Shown here one piece after another: positions 9,109 to 17,852 of a stretch of 64,000 nt of DNA. The position numbers and the translations under genes were made by a program. Numbering within the stretch: the first letter of the stretch is position 1; the number at the start of each line of letters is the position of its first letter. The notes beneath the pieces are model-generated. The model was not told the origin of the DNA, did not search any database, and saw nothing but the letters and a program-made list of their open reading frames with translations. The DNA lies in the NCBI GenBank assembly GCA_965199945.1, contig OZ241354.1, positions 1-64,000 of the forward strand. Direction: 5' to 3'. Source of the DNA: VXYL01 sp965199945 (GTDB taxonomy: Bacteria; Pseudomonadota; Gammaproteobacteria; Pseudomonadales; Azotimanducaceae).

Positions 9109-9136
9109 TTGCATTGCTCCCAAGAGGTGCTAGTAT
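9109..9136 (+). promoter_or_regulatory. Sigma70-type promoter of secreted paralog 1
   Basis: TTGCAT, 16 bases, then TAGTAT preceded by TGC, giving an extended -10 element. The same arrangement with the same spacer sequence (CAAGAGGTGC) occurs at 11420-11447 before the paralog, and conservation in an otherwise diverged upstream region supports it. Confidence 0.65.
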
Positions 9137-9137
9137 G

Positions 9138-9175
9138 CGCCCCGCCTTCGGGTGCCGGTTCCCACTTGCGGGGCG
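9138..9175 (+). promoter_or_regulatory. GC-rich leader hairpin upstream of secreted paralog 1
   Basis: CGCCCCGC at 9138-9145 can pair with GCGGGGCG at 9168-9175, immediately after the predicted transcription start. The second paralog keeps the sequence with a changed arm and could form CCCGC-TT-GCGGG instead. A 5' stabilising or attenuating structure is possible; no riboswitch class is recognised. Confidence 0.4.
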
Positions 9176-9223
9176 GGATGTGACGGGGGCGGGATGGAAG
9201 AGAACCACAGGAGAAACGGAATC

Positions 9224-10897
9224 ATGGCTAGGAAAACCATGTGGGCTGTCGCCGGGGCCTTGCTGGCGTTTGCGCCTCTCGCGTCTGCCGCGACGTACGA
9301 CCTGCAGGTCGAGAACGCGAGGAGCTACGCGTCCGAGTTGATCACGGGGGCGGATGTCGAGATCGACTACGACGGCGCCACGCCGACGTTGATGACCTCG
9401 ATCAACTTCGGCGGCGACGACGCAGTGGAGCTGATCGACCAGGGCGACGTCCTCGAGCTGACGATCACGCTGCACAATGCCAAGTTCGGCGAGAACGTCA
9501 GGGGTAGCGACCTGGATCTGGATCGTGCGGCCAGCGGCACTTTCCAAGCCGGTGGATTCAGTCCCAACATCACTGGCTGCACTGCGCGGGTGAAGGACAC
9601 GGACGGCGGCGCGCAAGGCGAGAGCACCGTGACGTTCGAGATCGAAGCCGCGACTGCCAATTGCGATACTGCCGCTGCCAACCTGCCCAACTTCATCATC
9701 ATGCCGTTCGTGCTGCCGACTCTCGAAGGCCTGAGCACGCGCGGCGCGGCGGTGACGGCGTCGGTGACGACTGCCACTGGGGGCGGCAGCGGCTGGAAAG
9801 ATACCGAAGACTCCGTTGCTGTGACTCCTGCTGGCCTCGCGTGTTCGGATGACAGCACGATGGCAAGGACCACATGTGTGAAAATCGACGAGAATGGCGT
9901 GCTCAGGCGCTATGCACCGGCGGCCGCGAATAGGGGCCAAGGGCTCCAGCCTCTCGTGAGCCTTGCGCCCGGCTTGACGTTCACTCCCAGGAGCGGCGGC
10001 ACCGCCGCAATCGACTTGGCCGGCGGTCGCTTGAACTTCGAGAACAATCGGCCCGCATCGATCGGCAGCGTCACCCTGGGCGTGGCGACCGCAGCCGCCT
10101 GCACAACCGACGATCCGATCCCGGCCGCCTGCAGGCGGCAAACGGACGGCAGGGAGTTCAGCGTCGGTCGCGGCGGCGAAGGCCAAGGCGATTTGATGGT
10201 TGTCGTCACCGGCGACTTCCGCGCGGGCGACACGGTGTGGCTGGAGCACGACGGCGCCACCGGCGCGGGTGCGCGCGAGACGCTGGATTTGCAGGACGAC
10301 GGTTCGATGACGGGGACGTTCTCCTTGAACGACGTCGCCGGCAATGCCGGGGCGGCGGCTGGCGACACAGGCGACATGGACCGCGAAGAAGGCATCGCGA
10401 CGCGCTCGCTCATGTACATGCCGAATGGCGAAGACGGATTGCGCCCGGCGACCTTCCGCAGCCGCTTCATGGTCGACTTCGACGACGACGACGTCGCCGA
10501 CAAGGATTGGGCGCCTGCGTCCATCATGGCCAACCAGTTCTCGACGTCCTTCACGGTCATCGAAGACACCCAGCATGCCTATGCGATTCCGGAACTGGGC
10601 GCCACCGACGAAGGCAACGTGCGCATCAAGTGCGAAGTCGCGACGGCGTGTACGGTGTACCTCGAGTGCGACGACACCGCCGGCAATTCGCGGTTCGCGC
10701 AATTGGACGATCCGATTGACGGGCGTTCGACGCGAACCCTGAATGCCGCCGCCATCGCCGACGAGTTGAACTTCGGCGACGACGGCTGGGAGGGCAGCCT
10801 GTCCTGCACCGTGTACTCCACGCGCGAAATCTCCGTGCAAGTGTTGGTGCGCTCCGCCGACACGCTGGTGAACCAAACCTACATCGAGAACGACTAG
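9224..10897 (+). CDS. Secreted protein of unknown function (paralog 1)
   Basis: A 557-residue exported protein. The ATG at 9224 follows ACAGGAGAAACGG. It opens with a signal peptide (MARKTMWAVAGALLAFAPLASA, cleavage after ASA). The rest has no transmembrane segment and looks beta-rich, acidic and repeat-like. A GRGGEGQGDLMVVVTGDF stretch lies mid-protein and the C-terminus has paired cysteines (KCEVATACTVYLECD and LSCTVYSTREISVQVL). I recognise no enzyme motif. The paralog at 11534 shares the whole architecture and an identical signal peptide. Secretion through the type II system upstream is conceivable but unproven. The strong promoter and terminator suggest an abundant, single-gene transcript. 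Confidence 0.8.
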   Translation: MARKTMWAVAGALLAFAPLASAATYDLQVENARSYASELITGADVEIDYDGATPTLMTSINFGGDDAVELIDQGDVLELTITLHNAKFGENVRGSDLDLDRAASGTFQAGGFSPNITGCTARVKDTDGGAQGESTVTFEIEAATANCDTAAANLPNFIIMPFVLPTLEGLSTRGAAVTASVTTATGGGSGWKDTEDSVAVTPAGLACSDDSTMARTTCVKIDENGVLRRYAPAAANRGQGLQPLVSLAPGLTFTPRSGGTAAIDLAGGRLNFENNRPASIGSVTLGVATAAACTTDDPIPAACRRQTDGREFSVGRGGEGQGDLMVVVTGDFRAGDTVWLEHDGATGAGARETLDLQDDGSMTGTFSLNDVAGNAGAAAGDTGDMDREEGIATRSLMYMPNGEDGLRPATFRSRFMVDFDDDDVADKDWAPASIMANQFSTSFTVIEDTQHAYAIPELGATDEGNVRIKCEVATACTVYLECDDTAGNSRFAQLDDPIDGRSTRTLNAAAIADELNFGDDGWEGSLSCTVYSTREISVQVLVRSADTLVNQTYIEND

Positions 10898-10954
10898 CCA
10901 GCGCGCCGGGGGGCGGCAGTCCCCCGCTCCATCCCGCGTCTCCCACGCGGAACC

Positions 10955-10990
10955 AAGCCCGGCACCCTGATCCAAGGTGCCGGGCTTTTC
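10955..10990 (+). terminator. Rho-independent terminator after secreted paralog 1
   Basis: AAGCCCGGCACC and GGTGCCGGGCTT form a 12-bp stem around a 9-base loop, followed by TTTTC. It lies 58 bases past the stop codon. Confidence 0.9.
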
Positions 10991-11419
10991 TGTTTCCGTC
11001 CGAAGCCAAGACCCCACGGATTTGGCCGATACGACCCCGCGACCCGCCTCACCTTCCGCGCGCAACGAGGGCGATGTCTTGCGGGGCCAAGGCGCCAAGT
11101 GCGCAGTCGCCACGCCGAAACCGCTCGTTGGGCAGGGAACTGGGCGCGGCACGGCGGGCCGGCCAGCGGATTCGATGGATTGCGCGAGCACCTTGGCGAC
11201 GCGCAAGAACAGCTTGGCCGCGCGAGGGTTCTGCTGGAGGGCCTTGGGTTCGCCCCAGCGGGAGCGGATTCCTTGCAGCCGGAGCGCGAGGGGGAGCTGG
11301 TTCGAAGCCGAGTCCACGCGCGTGAACTCGGTCTTGACGCTGTCGGGCGAGGTCGAACGGGCCGTGCGCCGCCGCCGAGGGTGCGTTGCGCGAACTGCTT
11401 GGATGCCCGAAAAAAGTTG
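10991..11419. other. Spacer between the secreted paralogs, no supported gene
   Basis: About 430 bases between the terminator and the next promoter. Open frames exist on both strands, one of 12 kDa-scale on the minus strand, but none has a ribosome site, a recognisable domain or matching codon bias. It may be remnant coding DNA. I see no structural RNA. Confidence 0.4.
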
Positions 11420-11447
11420 TTGCAATGCGTCCAAGAGGTGCTAGTAT
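11420..11447 (+). promoter_or_regulatory. Sigma70-type promoter of secreted paralog 2
   Basis: TTGCAA, 16 bases, then TAGTAT with an upstream TGC (extended -10). It is the counterpart of the promoter at 9109-9136 and the spacers share CCAAGAGGTGC. Confidence 0.65.
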
Positions 11448-11533
11448 TCGCCCCGCCTTCGGTGCCGGTTCCCGCTTGCGGGCAGGATGGAACGGGGGCG
11501 GGATGGAAAGAGAACCACAGGAGAAACGGAATC

Positions 11534-13195
11534 ATGGCTAGGAAAACCATGTGGGCTGTCGCCGGGGCCTTGCTGGCGTTCGCGCCTCTCGCATCGGCCG
11601 CCAACTATGGCGTGACGATCACGAATGCCAAGACGTACGCGAGCGAGGTGATCTCGTCCGGCGACGTTCAGATCGACTACCGGGGCGCTGCGCAAATGAA
11701 CACGTGGGGCGCTACGACTGCGGATCCGCGCGTGACCGTCCACCTCAACATGGGCCTCACCCCCGTGGACGAAGTGGCGGCCATTGACCGCGGCGACGTC
11801 ATCAACGTGACCTTCACGTTGGCCAATGCCAAGTTTGGCCGGAACGTCCGGGATGGCGACATGGCCGCTACTGTTCGTGGTGCCATTACGGGCTGTACCG
11901 GGCGCGTGAGGGACACGGAGGACGGCGAGCGTGGACAGAGCGAAGTCACGTTCGAGATCGAGGCGGCAGACGGCGATTGCGCCGGAACCGGCACCGGGAC
12001 GGCGTTCGACTTCCATTTCGACTTGCCGCGTCTGGAAGGCCTGAACAAGAGGCCCGTCACTGTGACGGTCAGCACGGACAGGCCTGGCGGCAGCGGCTGG
12101 GTGCCCACCACGGCTGCTGGCGTTGGCGCTGCTGCTTGCGCCACGGCAGCTGCTAACCTCCCGTGCCATACGCTGGATAGCGCGAGCGGCAATCTGGTGT
12201 CGTATCGAGCGAATAGGACGGGGGAAACGGGCAACCGCCGCTTGGACCCGATCATCGAATTCGCCAGTGGTCTGACTTTCACCGGCACGAGTGGTGGTGC
12301 GTCGTCCATCAACTTGGCAGCCGGACGCACGTCTTTCACGCCGCCGCTGTACCAGGCGCTTCTCGGCAACGTCACGGTCGGCGTCAGCAACGCTGACATG
12401 TGTACCGGTGTCGCCGCGACTCCCAGGTTCTGCAATCTGCAGGCGGACGGCAGGCCGTTCAGCATCGCCCGAGGCGGCGAGGGCCGAGGCGATCTGGTGG
12501 TCAACGTCTCCGGCGACTTCCGCAACGGCGACACGGTGTACTTGGATCTCGACGGCAACTGGCGTCCTGGCACCGGCGAGAGCCTGAGATTCGTCAACGG
12601 CTCGATGGAAGGGGCGTTCGATCTCCTCGACATCGCCGGCAATGCTCGCGCAGCCGAAGGCACTGCGGGCGCGATGGATCGAGAGCAGGGCGTGGGCCGG
12701 CGGAACCTCCTCTATGCGCCGAACGGCCGAGACGCGCTGCGCCCCGGCGGGTACCGCAGCAGCTACGCGGTCAATTTCGCCGGCAGCGCCTCGGACAAAG
12801 GTGCCACGCCGGCGTCCTCTGAGGCGAATACGCATACGACCCAGTACACGGTCGTCGAGGACCAGCAAGTTGCCTACGCGATCCCGCCGGGAACCACTGG
12901 CGACGTGGGCAGCGTGCGCGTCAAGTGCGAAGTGGCCACGCAGTGTACGGTGTACTTGGAGTGCGACCACGCCGATGGCCGCTCCTGGTTCTCCCAAGTG
13001 GAGGATCCGATTGCAGGGCGCTCGACGCTGGTGCTCACGTCCGAAGGCATGCGCACGGCATTGGACATGGACGCCGACGATTGGACGCGGGGGCGCATGT
13101 CCTGCACCGTCTACTCGACGCGGGAGATCTCCCTGCAGGTGCTGACGCGCAGCAGCACCGGCGTGTTGGTCAACAACACCTACGTCGACGACTAG
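11534..13195 (+). CDS. Secreted protein of unknown function (paralog 2)
   Basis: A 553-residue paralog of the protein at 9224. The ATG follows the same ACAGGAGAAACGG leader, and the first 22 residues, the signal peptide, are identical. The mature parts have diverged, yet the order is kept: an N-terminal YASEVISSGDVQIDY segment, the central GRGDLVVNVSGDFRNGDTVYLDL region, and the C-terminal KCEVATQCTVYLECD and MSCTVYSTREISLQVL cysteine motifs. A leader more conserved than the mature protein suggests selection on expression or recent conversion of the 5' end. No function is assigned. Confidence 0.8.
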   Translation: MARKTMWAVAGALLAFAPLASAANYGVTITNAKTYASEVISSGDVQIDYRGAAQMNTWGATTADPRVTVHLNMGLTPVDEVAAIDRGDVINVTFTLANAKFGRNVRDGDMAATVRGAITGCTGRVRDTEDGERGQSEVTFEIEAADGDCAGTGTGTAFDFHFDLPRLEGLNKRPVTVTVSTDRPGGSGWVPTTAAGVGAAACATAAANLPCHTLDSASGNLVSYRANRTGETGNRRLDPIIEFASGLTFTGTSGGASSINLAAGRTSFTPPLYQALLGNVTVGVSNADMCTGVAATPRFCNLQADGRPFSIARGGEGRGDLVVNVSGDFRNGDTVYLDLDGNWRPGTGESLRFVNGSMEGAFDLLDIAGNARAAEGTAGAMDREQGVGRRNLLYAPNGRDALRPGGYRSSYAVNFAGSASDKGATPASSEANTHTTQYTVVEDQQVAYAIPPGTTGDVGSVRVKCEVATQCTVYLECDHADGRSWFSQVEDPIAGRSTLVLTSEGMRTALDMDADDWTRGRMSCTVYSTREISLQVLTRSSTGVLVNNTYVDD

Positions 13196-13252
13196 TCCCG
13201 CCCTTCGGGGCGGAACTTCCCGCTCCATCCCGCGTCCCCCGACGCTGGAACC

Positions 13253-13284
13253 AAGCCCGGCCCTCTTCGAGGGCCGGGCTTTTC
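13253..13284 (+). terminator. Rho-independent terminator after secreted paralog 2
   Basis: AAGCCCGGCCCTC and GAGGGCCGGGCTT form a 13-bp stem with a TTC loop, followed by a short T run. It has the same position and base-paired core as the terminator of paralog 1. Confidence 0.9.
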
Positions 13285-13385
13285 TCGTTCCTCAAGGATT
13301 TTCCAACGCTCCGGGGACGCCCTTCTTTCCCCCGTTCCGCCGCGCCGAGCGCGTGATTTCGGGTCGGGGGCCGAGAGCGCCGGCG

Positions 13386-14423
13386 CTAGCCGGAGGCGCC
13401 GATTTCCCGCAGCAGTTCGCCGCCCGTGGCGCAGCGCACAATCGCCTCGGCCACCTCCATCAACCGCTGCGGATCGGCTTCCGCCCCGATGGCCGCCGCC
13501 AGGCGATCCCCAATGGCCACGCCGAACCGCACCGATGCCAAGCGACGCAGCATCTGCCGCTCATGCTCGATGCCCTGCTCGCGCCCCAGGCTGATGCCCT
13601 CTTCGCGCCCTAGGCTGATGCCCTCTTCGCGCCCCTGCCGAATGTACGGCTTCGGCCACTCGGCCACGCGTTCTTCCAAGCTCACCGTCATGTCCTCCAA
13701 ACTCAGATCGTCCGTCGGCTGCCGCGGCTGACCGCGAGCGCCTAGCCGCCGTTCCAATACGCGCAGCCAGTCCGCGAACGTCCGCCGCAACTCGCGCTCG
13801 CCGGCGGACAGCAGCGCCGTCAGCCGCCGCGCCACGTGCGCCAAGTCCTCGACCGAACGGCTCTGCTCCAGCTGCGCCATGGCCAGCGTCAGCCCATGCA
13901 GCTTCAATTCTTCCGCCGTCACGCGGCGCTCGTCAAGCACGACATGGCGCTGCGACGGCTGGTACGGCGCCAGCACTGCCGACGGCTTGGCGATCAGGTC
14001 GCGCATCTCGGTCGCCGGGCGCCACGGCGCGTCGCCGTTGTACAGCACGATCGGCAGCACCGGCGGCAGCGCGCCCGGCGCGTGGCTGCCGGCGCGCAGC
14101 AGTTCGACGTACAGCAGCGCCGTGTACTCCAGCACCCGCAGCGCCATGGCCGAATCGGTTGTGGACTGGTATTCGATCATCACCAGCACGTTCAGCCAGC
14201 CGCCGGCGTGGTCGGCGCTGCGGGCGCGCAGCCGCCACGCCGTGTCGCCGCGCCGTTGCTGGAAGGCGTTGCCGACGTACTCGGCGGGGAGCCTCTCGAG
14301 CGTGCCGTAGTCGGCGCCGAGGTCGTCGTCGGCGAAGAGGCTCCGCAGGAGGTCCGCCACCATGCGCGGGAAGGCGTAGAGGCGCTTGCGGATCGGATCG
14401 CTGGTCGGCAGTGCGTTGCTCAT
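13386..14423 (-). CDS. Rpn family recombination-promoting nuclease/putative transposase (copy 1)
   Basis: A 345-residue protein of the Rpn/YhgA-like family: PD-(D/E)XK nucleases known from E. coli RpnA-E to increase RecA-independent recombination. Visible core: LYAFPRMVADLLRSLF, then VLVMIEYQSTTDSAMALRVLEY (the E-x-Q nuclease motif), PPVLPIVLYNGDAPW and YQPSQRHVVLDE. The C-terminus has two SLGREEGI-type repeats, then a helical tail. I chose the ATG at 14423, where similarity to copy 2 begins; in-frame codons upstream translate the intergenic repeat. It is divergent to copy 2 (14989), with related upstream sequence in inverted orientation. Confidence 0.87.
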   Translation of the reverse strand: MSNALPTSDPIRKRLYAFPRMVADLLRSLFADDDLGADYGTLERLPAEYVGNAFQQRRGDTAWRLRARSADHAGGWLNVLVMIEYQSTTDSAMALRVLEYTALLYVELLRAGSHAPGALPPVLPIVLYNGDAPWRPATEMRDLIAKPSAVLAPYQPSQRHVVLDERRVTAEELKLHGLTLAMAQLEQSRSVEDLAHVARRLTALLSAGERELRRTFADWLRVLERRLGARGQPRQPTDDLSLEDMTVSLEERVAEWPKPYIRQGREEGISLGREEGISLGREQGIEHERQMLRRLASVRFGVAIGDRLAAAIGAEADPQRLMEVAEAIVRCATGGELLREIGASG

Positions 14424-14988
14424 GGATGCGTACGCTAACGCGCCGCCACGGGCGGACCTGTACGCCATCGCCCCTCCCGCGTGTAGGAAATCGCCCATTC
14501 GAATGCCTGGAGCATCCAACGGCAAGTGGAACGCGCCGCTGCGGCTGGGCGGAAGCCCGAGTGGGCGCCGTCGAACTGCGCAACCTGCAGCCGCGCCTGG
14601 GCTGCCGGCTGGTCGCCGGGTCGCGCCGGCGATCGTCGCGGCGCAGCGGTTGCGTCGCTTGGCGTGTTCCCTCTACGTCAAGCGTTCGTGCCGCCGTCGG
14701 TGCTCTCGTCGATGCACAGCGTGGGCTGGCCGACGCCAACCGGGCCGCTCTGGCCGTCCTTGCCAACGCCCTGATCCAAACACGCCAGCCGGGCGCACGT
14801 CGGCGCTCGGCGTGCCGCGCTTGGCTTGATTTGTGCGCGTGCGCGGCATGTGGCGGCATGGCCCCCGCCGGGGCGATTTCCCACGTCCGACCAAGGCGAA
14901 GTCTGCGGCCACGAAGCGGCGATTTCCTACATCCCACCGGGGCAATGGCGCACAACACCGCCCTCGGCGGCGCGGTAGCGTACACATC
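14424..14988. other. Divergent spacer between the Rpn copies with inverted leaders
   Basis: The 70 bases before each Rpn start are similar when read toward each gene (GCGATTTCCTACA followed by a GGCGGCGCGNTAGCGTAC block), forming a long imperfect inverted repeat. TGTAGGAAATCGCC motifs occur at 14482 and, inverted, at 14872 and 14919. The centre holds a degraded copy of the tldD 3' end. Confidence 0.6.
14678..14824 (-). pseudogene. Fragment of tldD 3' end
   Basis: The minus strand encodes LDQGVGKDGQSGPVGVGQ then PTLCIDESTDGGTNA and a stop. This matches the C-terminus of the intact tldD next door (LDQGVGVCGKDGQSVPVGVG then PTLRIDEITVGGTNA). Just upstream, in another frame, is TPSADVRPA, matching the TLSADVRPLARF stretch about 200 residues earlier in TldD, so an internal piece has been deleted. 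The fragment lies in the same orientation as intact tldD, and Rpn copy 2 sits between the two. Confidence 0.85.
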
Positions 14989-16080
14989 ATGAACAACGCA
15001 CCGCCGCCGCCCAGCGACCCCATCTACAAGCGCCTCTACGCCTTCGCCCGCATGGTCGAGGACCTGCTGCGCAGCCTCTTCGGCGCCGAACTCGACGCCG
15101 ACTACCGCTCGCTCGAGAAGCTCCCCGCCGAGTACGTCGGCAACGCCCTCCAGCAGAGGCGCGGCGACACCGCGTGGCGGCTGCGCACCCGCGGCGCCGA
15201 CGGCTGGCTGCACGTGCTGGTGATGCTCGAATTCCAGAGCACCACCGACGCGGCCATGGCGCTGCGGGTGATGGAGTACACGACGCTGCTCTACGGCGAA
15301 CTGCTGCGCCACGGCAGGGCCAGGCCCGGCGCGCTGCCGCCGGTGCTGCCGGTGGTGCTGTACAACGGCGACACGCCGTGGAAGCCGACGACCGAGATGC
15401 GCGACCTGATCGCCAGGCCGTCGTCGCTGCTGGCGCCGTACCAGCCGTCGCAGCGCCACTTCGTGCTTGACCAGCGCCGCGCGCAGGCGGAAGATTTCAA
15501 GCTGCACGAACTGACGTGGACGGTCGCGCAGCTGGAGCAGAGCAGTACCGCTGCGGACTTGGCGCGGATAGGGCAGCGGCTGACGACGCTCCTGGCCGGC
15601 GCCGGCGAGGTCGAGCTGAGGCGGACGTTCGCGCACTGGCTGTGGGCGCTGGGGCGGTCGCTGGTCGGCAGCGGGCCGGTGCCGAGTCCGCCCGAAGACG
15701 TGAACTTGGAGGACGTGGCGATGAGTTTGGAAGAACGCGTGGCGCAGTGGCGGAAGCCGTACATCGAGCAGGGCATCAAGGAAGGCATCGAGCAAGGCAT
15801 CAGCCTGGGCCGCGAGCGGGGGATCAGCCTGGGCCGCGAGCAGGGCATCAGCCTGGGCCGCGAAGAGGGCATCAGCCTGGGCCGCGAAGAGGGCATCGAA
15901 CATGAGCGGCAGTTGCTGCGCCGCATGGCGGCGACGCGGTTCGATTCGGCCACGGCGGACCGTCTGGCGGCGGCGATAGGGGCCGAGGCGGACCCGCAGC
16001 GCTTGATGGAAGTGGGCGACGCGATTGCGCGCTGCGCGACGGGCGGCGAACTGCTGCGGGAAATCGGCAGCCGTCGCTGA
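14989..16080 (+). CDS. Rpn family recombination-promoting nuclease/putative transposase (copy 2)
   Basis: A 363-residue paralog of the minus-strand gene at 13386. The nuclease core is intact: LYAFARMVEDLLRSLF, VLVMLEFQSTTDAAMALRV, PPVLPVVLYNGDTPW and YQPSQRHFVLDQ. The C-terminal linker holds four 24-base repeats encoding GISLGRE plus R, Q or E (15796-15891), against two in copy 1. The ATG at 14989 is where the copies begin to align. The gene converges on tldD, 39 bases past its stop, and is flanked on both sides by tldD 3'-end sequence, so it probably arrived with, or caused, the partial tldD duplication. Confidence 0.87.
   Translation: MNNAPPPPSDPIYKRLYAFARMVEDLLRSLFGAELDADYRSLEKLPAEYVGNALQQRRGDTAWRLRTRGADGWLHVLVMLEFQSTTDAAMALRVMEYTTLLYGELLRHGRARPGALPPVLPVVLYNGDTPWKPTTEMRDLIARPSSLLAPYQPSQRHFVLDQRRAQAEDFKLHELTWTVAQLEQSSTAADLARIGQRLTTLLAGAGEVELRRTFAHWLWALGRSLVGSGPVPSPPEDVNLEDVAMSLEERVAQWRKPYIEQGIKEGIEQGISLGRERGISLGREQGISLGREEGISLGREEGIEHERQLLRRMAATRFDSATADRLAAAIGAEADPQRLMEVGDAIARCATGGELLREIGSRR
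15796..15891 (+). repeat. Four in-frame 24-bp repeats in Rpn copy 2
   Basis: Four units of 24 bases encode GISLGRER, GISLGREQ, GISLGREE and GISLGREE. Rpn copy 1 has two such units. Units of eight residues preserve frame, and the array varies in length between paralogs. Confidence 0.9.
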
Positions 16081-16119
16081 CACGCCGCGTGGCGCGTGGC
16101 CGCCGCGCAGCCTCGTCGC

Positions 16120-17568
16120 TCAAGCGTTCGTGCCGCCGACGGTGATCTCGTCGATGCGCAGCGTGGGCTGGCCGACGCCGACAGGGACGCTCTGGCCGTC
16201 CTTGCCGCAGACGCCAACGCCTTGATCCAGCTGCAGGTCGTTGCCGACCATGGAGATGCGCTGCATCACCTGCGGGCCGTTGCCGATCAGCGTGGCGCCG
16301 CGAATCGGGGCGCCGACCTTGCCGTCCTCCACAACGTAGGCTTCGGTGGCGGAGAACACGAACTTGCCCGAGGTGATGTCCACCTGCCCGCCGCCGAAGC
16401 TCACGGCGTAGACGCCGCGCTTCACGCTGGCGATGATCTCCTCCGGTTCGCTTGCGCCGGCCATCAGGAAGGTGTTGGTCATGCGCGGCATCGGCAGATG
16501 GGCATAGGACTGGCGACGGCCGTTGCCGGTGCTTTGCGCGCCCATGAGCCGGGCGTTGTGCTTGTCCTGCAGGTAGCCGACCAGCACGCCGTCTTCGATG
16601 AGCACCGTGCGCTGGCCGGGCGTGCCTTCGTCGTCCACGGTCAATGAGCCGCGCCTGTCCGCGAGCGTGGCGTCGTCCACCACGGTGCAGAGTTCCGAGG
16701 CCACCGTCTCGCCGATGCGGCCGGCGAAGGCGCTCGTGCCCTTGCGGTTGAAATCCCCTTCGAGGCCGTGCCCGACGGCCTCGTGGAGCAACACGCCCGG
16801 CCAGCCGGGGCCGAGCACCACCGGCATCGGCCCGGCCGGCGCCGCCACCGCATCCAGATTGACCAACGCCGCGCGCACCGCTTCCTTGGCATGGCCTTGG
16901 GCGGCATCGGTGTCGAACAGCCAAGCGGCGTCGAAGCGTCCGCCGCCGCCGCTGAAGCCGCGCTCTCGGCGCCCGTTCTGCTCGGCGATCACGGACACGT
17001 CGAACCGCGCCAGCGGACGCACGTCGGCGCTCAGCGTGCCGTCGGTGGCCACCACCAGACTGGTCTCGTGCTCGAGGGCGATGCGCACGGTGACTTCCTT
17101 CACCCGCGGGTCCTCGGCGCGGGCGAAGGCGTCGATGCGCCGCAGCAGGTCGACTTTGGCGTCTTCCCGGGCGGAGGAGATGGGATCCACCGCGGCGTAG
17201 CGCATTGGCGCTTGGGCGCTCGAAGTCGCCTGCACTGCGCCCGAGCCGCCGCTGCGGGCAATGCTGCGCGCCGCGTCGGTGGCGTCCGCAAGCGCCGGCA
17301 GGGCGACGTCGTCCGCATAGGCGAAGCCGGTCTTCTCGCCGCTGATGGCGCGCACCCCGACGCCCCGATCGACGCCGAAGGAGCCGCTCTTCACGGTGCC
17401 GTCCTCCAGCATCCACGCCTCGCGGCGCGAGACTTGAAAGAACAGCTCGCCGGTGTCGATGCCGCGCGACGCCAAGCGGCCAAGGAGCCGAGAGACATCG
17501 CCATCGCCGATGCCGCCAGCGTCCCACAGCGCCGTCCGCGCCCTCTCGACCAGCGTTCCAACCGACAT
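16120..17568 (-). CDS. tldD: Metalloprotease TldD
   Basis: A 482-residue TldD, the catalytic subunit that with TldE/PmbA cleaves unfolded peptides and processes peptide antibiotics. Visible features: ISGEKTGFAYADD near the N-terminus, ATDGTLSADVRPLARF, the zinc motif GVLLHEAVGHGLEGDFNRKG (HExxxH), VDDEGTPGQRTVLIEDG, and C-terminal DLQLDQGVGVCGKDGQSVPV. The start at 17568 gives the family's normal length (about 481); longer open frame upstream has no similarity. A GGGGGAG ribosome site precedes it. TldE is not in this window. Part of its 3' end is duplicated at 14678-14824. Confidence 0.95.
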   Translation of the reverse strand: MSVGTLVERARTALWDAGGIGDGDVSRLLGRLASRGIDTGELFFQVSRREAWMLEDGTVKSGSFGVDRGVGVRAISGEKTGFAYADDVALPALADATDAARSIARSGGSGAVQATSSAQAPMRYAAVDPISSAREDAKVDLLRRIDAFARAEDPRVKEVTVRIALEHETSLVVATDGTLSADVRPLARFDVSVIAEQNGRRERGFSGGGGRFDAAWLFDTDAAQGHAKEAVRAALVNLDAVAAPAGPMPVVLGPGWPGVLLHEAVGHGLEGDFNRKGTSAFAGRIGETVASELCTVVDDATLADRRGSLTVDDEGTPGQRTVLIEDGVLVGYLQDKHNARLMGAQSTGNGRRQSYAHLPMPRMTNTFLMAGASEPEEIIASVKRGVYAVSFGGGQVDITSGKFVFSATEAYVVEDGKVGAPIRGATLIGNGPQVMQRISMVGNDLQLDQGVGVCGKDGQSVPVGVGQPTLRIDEITVGGTNA

Positions 17569-17852
17569 TCGCACGCTCCCCCGACTCCTCCGCGCCGCCA
17601 AGCCGTGCGCGAAACGCACTCCTCGTTCGAGCGACGACATCAAGTGTCCTCGCATCGGACGCGCCACGCAAGAACCACTGCGCGTGGCCTGGTCTCGTGC
17701 ATTGCGGGCCGGTCGAATGCTGGAAGCGCTGATTGTCGCCGGCGTCAATCAATGCCGCCATGTTGGCAGCGCTCTGGCGGAGCGTAGACGTCTAGTCGCA
17801 GCCCGGCACGCCTGTTCCTGCGCGCACGCTAGGAGAGAGCACCGCGGTTGGC

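Larger units (their letters stand above)
8872..9223 (+). other. Intergenic region with promoter and leader of secreted paralog 1
   Basis: The first part carries a short direct repeat (CCCACGGCTCCTCA at 8876 and 8892). The second part holds the promoter at 9109-9136 and a leader of about 85 bases with a GC hairpin. The segment 9115-9223 is nearly the same as 11426-11533 before the second paralog. Confidence 0.6.

Noticed and set aside
8903..11434. 843-residue minus-strand open frame opposite the secreted protein
   Set aside because: It crosses a promoter, a terminator and the conserved signal peptide of the plus-strand gene. The first part (10991-11434) has protein-like stretches but no ribosome site or family match.
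15796..15891. Sequencing artefact for the GISLGRE repeats
   Set aside because: The same unit occurs independently in the inverted paralog with synonymous changes, so it is a real repeat.
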